From JAAYBY01 sp964465385 (GTDB lineage Bacteria > Bacillota > Clostridia > Saccharofermentanales > UBA5734), in NCBI GenBank assembly GCA_964465385.1, contig CAYXIM010000051.1, forward strand, positions 1 through 13,872: DNA of 13,872 nucleotides, read 5' to 3'. Numbering within the stretch: the stretch's first letter is position 1; each line of letters opens with the position of its first letter. Made by a program: the position numbers and the translations under genes. This document shows, piece by piece, positions 13,177-13,872 of the stretch. A model generated the notes under the pieces. It did no database searches, was not told the origin of the DNA, and saw nothing but the letters and a program-made list of their open reading frames with translations.

Positions 13177-13872
13177 ATGATCAACTACGCCCACCGCGGG
13201 GCCAGCGAACAGGCTCCCGAAAACACCTTTGCCGCTTTCCATCGGGCCCTGGTGCTGGGGGCCAATGGCATCGAAACAGACATTCAGCAAACCAAGGACC
13301 AGCAACTGGTCCTTTTTCATGACGCATCACTCGTTCGCATCACCGGCACCAACTTGCCCATTCAGGCCCTGACCCTGGCCCAACTGGCTCACCTGGACTT
13401 TGGCAGCCACAAGGGACCAGCCTTTGCCCAAGAGCCCATCCCCACCTTGTCGGCTTTTTTAGCCGCCTTTGCCACGAAACCCGTCCACCTGGCCCTGGAA
13501 CTCAAAGAGACCGGCATCGAACAAGCGGTCCTTGAAGCCTTAACGGGGCAGGTTTTTTGGGACCAGGTCGTGGTCACCTCTTTTTTATGGGACAGCCTGG
13601 TTGCCATGCGGGCATTAGATGGCAACATCCGCCTGGGCTATTTGACCGAACGGATCACAGAAGAAGGCTTAGACCGGCTGGCCCAAGCAGGCCTCAACCA
13701 GATCTGTCCCAAGGCTGACCAACTGACCGAGCAGGCGGTTGAACTGGCTAAAGCAGGGGGCTTTTCGGTGCGTGCCTGGGGCGTCAATGATGATCGCTTG
13801 ATGGCCCATGCGCTGGCCTGCGGGGTGGATGGGATGACCGTTGATTTTCCTGATCGATTGGCAGCGCTTCTG
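13177..13872 (+). CDS. Glycerophosphodiester phosphodiesterase, partial at right edge
   Basis: The 232 visible codons encode a GDPD-family enzyme, which hydrolyses glycerophosphodiesters to glycerol-3-phosphate and an alcohol. The catalytic landmarks are present: HRGASEQAPENT at 6-17 (H6, R7), IETDIQQTKDQQLVLFHD at 32-49 with E33, D35 and H48, LALELK in the middle, and AWGVND near the C-terminus. There is no signal peptide, so the enzyme is probably cytoplasmic like UgpQ. The frame is open to the last base; the family is usually about 240 residues, so little is missing. It starts one base after the livF stop with no clear ribosome binding site, which implies translational coupling to the transporter genes. 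A metabolic link to amino acid uptake is not evident. Confidence 0.88.
   Translation, partial: MINYAHRGASEQAPENTFAAFHRALVLGANGIETDIQQTKDQQLVLFHDASLVRITGTNLPIQALTLAQLAHLDFGSHKGPAFAQEPIPTLSAFLAAFATKPVHLALELKETGIEQAVLEALTGQVFWDQVVVTSFLWDSLVAMRALDGNIRLGYLTERITEEGLDRLAQAGLNQICPKADQLTEQAVELAKAGGFSVRAWGVNDDRLMAHALACGVDGMTVDFPDRLAALL

Noticed and set aside
1..13872. CRISPR array, tRNA, rRNA, insertion sequence or phage genes
   Set aside because: No regularly spaced short repeats, cloverleaf, rRNA-like stretch, transposase or integrase motif was seen on either strand.

Overview
The window looks like chromosomal DNA from a Gram-positive bacterium of the Bacillota, probably an anaerobic clostridial lineage. 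The reasons are strong AGGAGG-type ribosome binding sites, sigma-A-type promoters (one a perfect TTGACA-N17-TATAAT), an ECF-type vitamin or metabolite importer, an LTGC lipoprotein as the solute receptor, and a secreted adhesin built from Cna-like isopeptide domains. I cannot name a genus. Base composition is uneven: the left 3.9 kb is clearly richer in A+T than the transport operons to its right.

Region 1 (1-3.9 kb, minus strand) is a surface-adhesin module. An XRE-type helix-turn-helix regulator with a TPR-like helical C-terminus (2906-3886) is followed by a probable terminator, then by a separate promoter and a leader of about 150 nt with three inverted repeats. After these comes a large secreted adhesin (start 2692) that runs leftwards off the window. 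The adhesin frame is broken by a -1 shift near 1785-1790. Beyond it the adjacent frame stays open to base 1 and clearly continues the same protein. An A8 tract lies in codons 3-5 of the adhesin.

Region 2 (3.95-8.2 kb, plus strand) is an operon for an S-adenosylmethionine hydrolase-type enzyme (DUF62 family) followed by a complete ECF transporter: a UPF0397-type S component, a fused double ATPase and the EcfT transmembrane subunit. A strong 12-bp terminator-like hairpin separates the S component from the energizing module.

Region 3 (8.28-13.87 kb, plus strand) is a branched-chain amino acid-type ABC importer in the order livJ, livH, livM, livG, livF, driven by a consensus promoter. A strong hairpin terminator between livJ and livH probably lets the receptor be made in excess. 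A glycerophosphodiester phosphodiesterase gene follows livF with almost no gap and runs off the right edge.

No rRNA, tRNA, CRISPR array, insertion sequence or phage gene was seen. The least ordinary parts are the frameshifted, possibly phase-variable adhesin with its structured leader and neighbouring regulator, and the pairing of a SAM-cleaving enzyme with an ECF importer.
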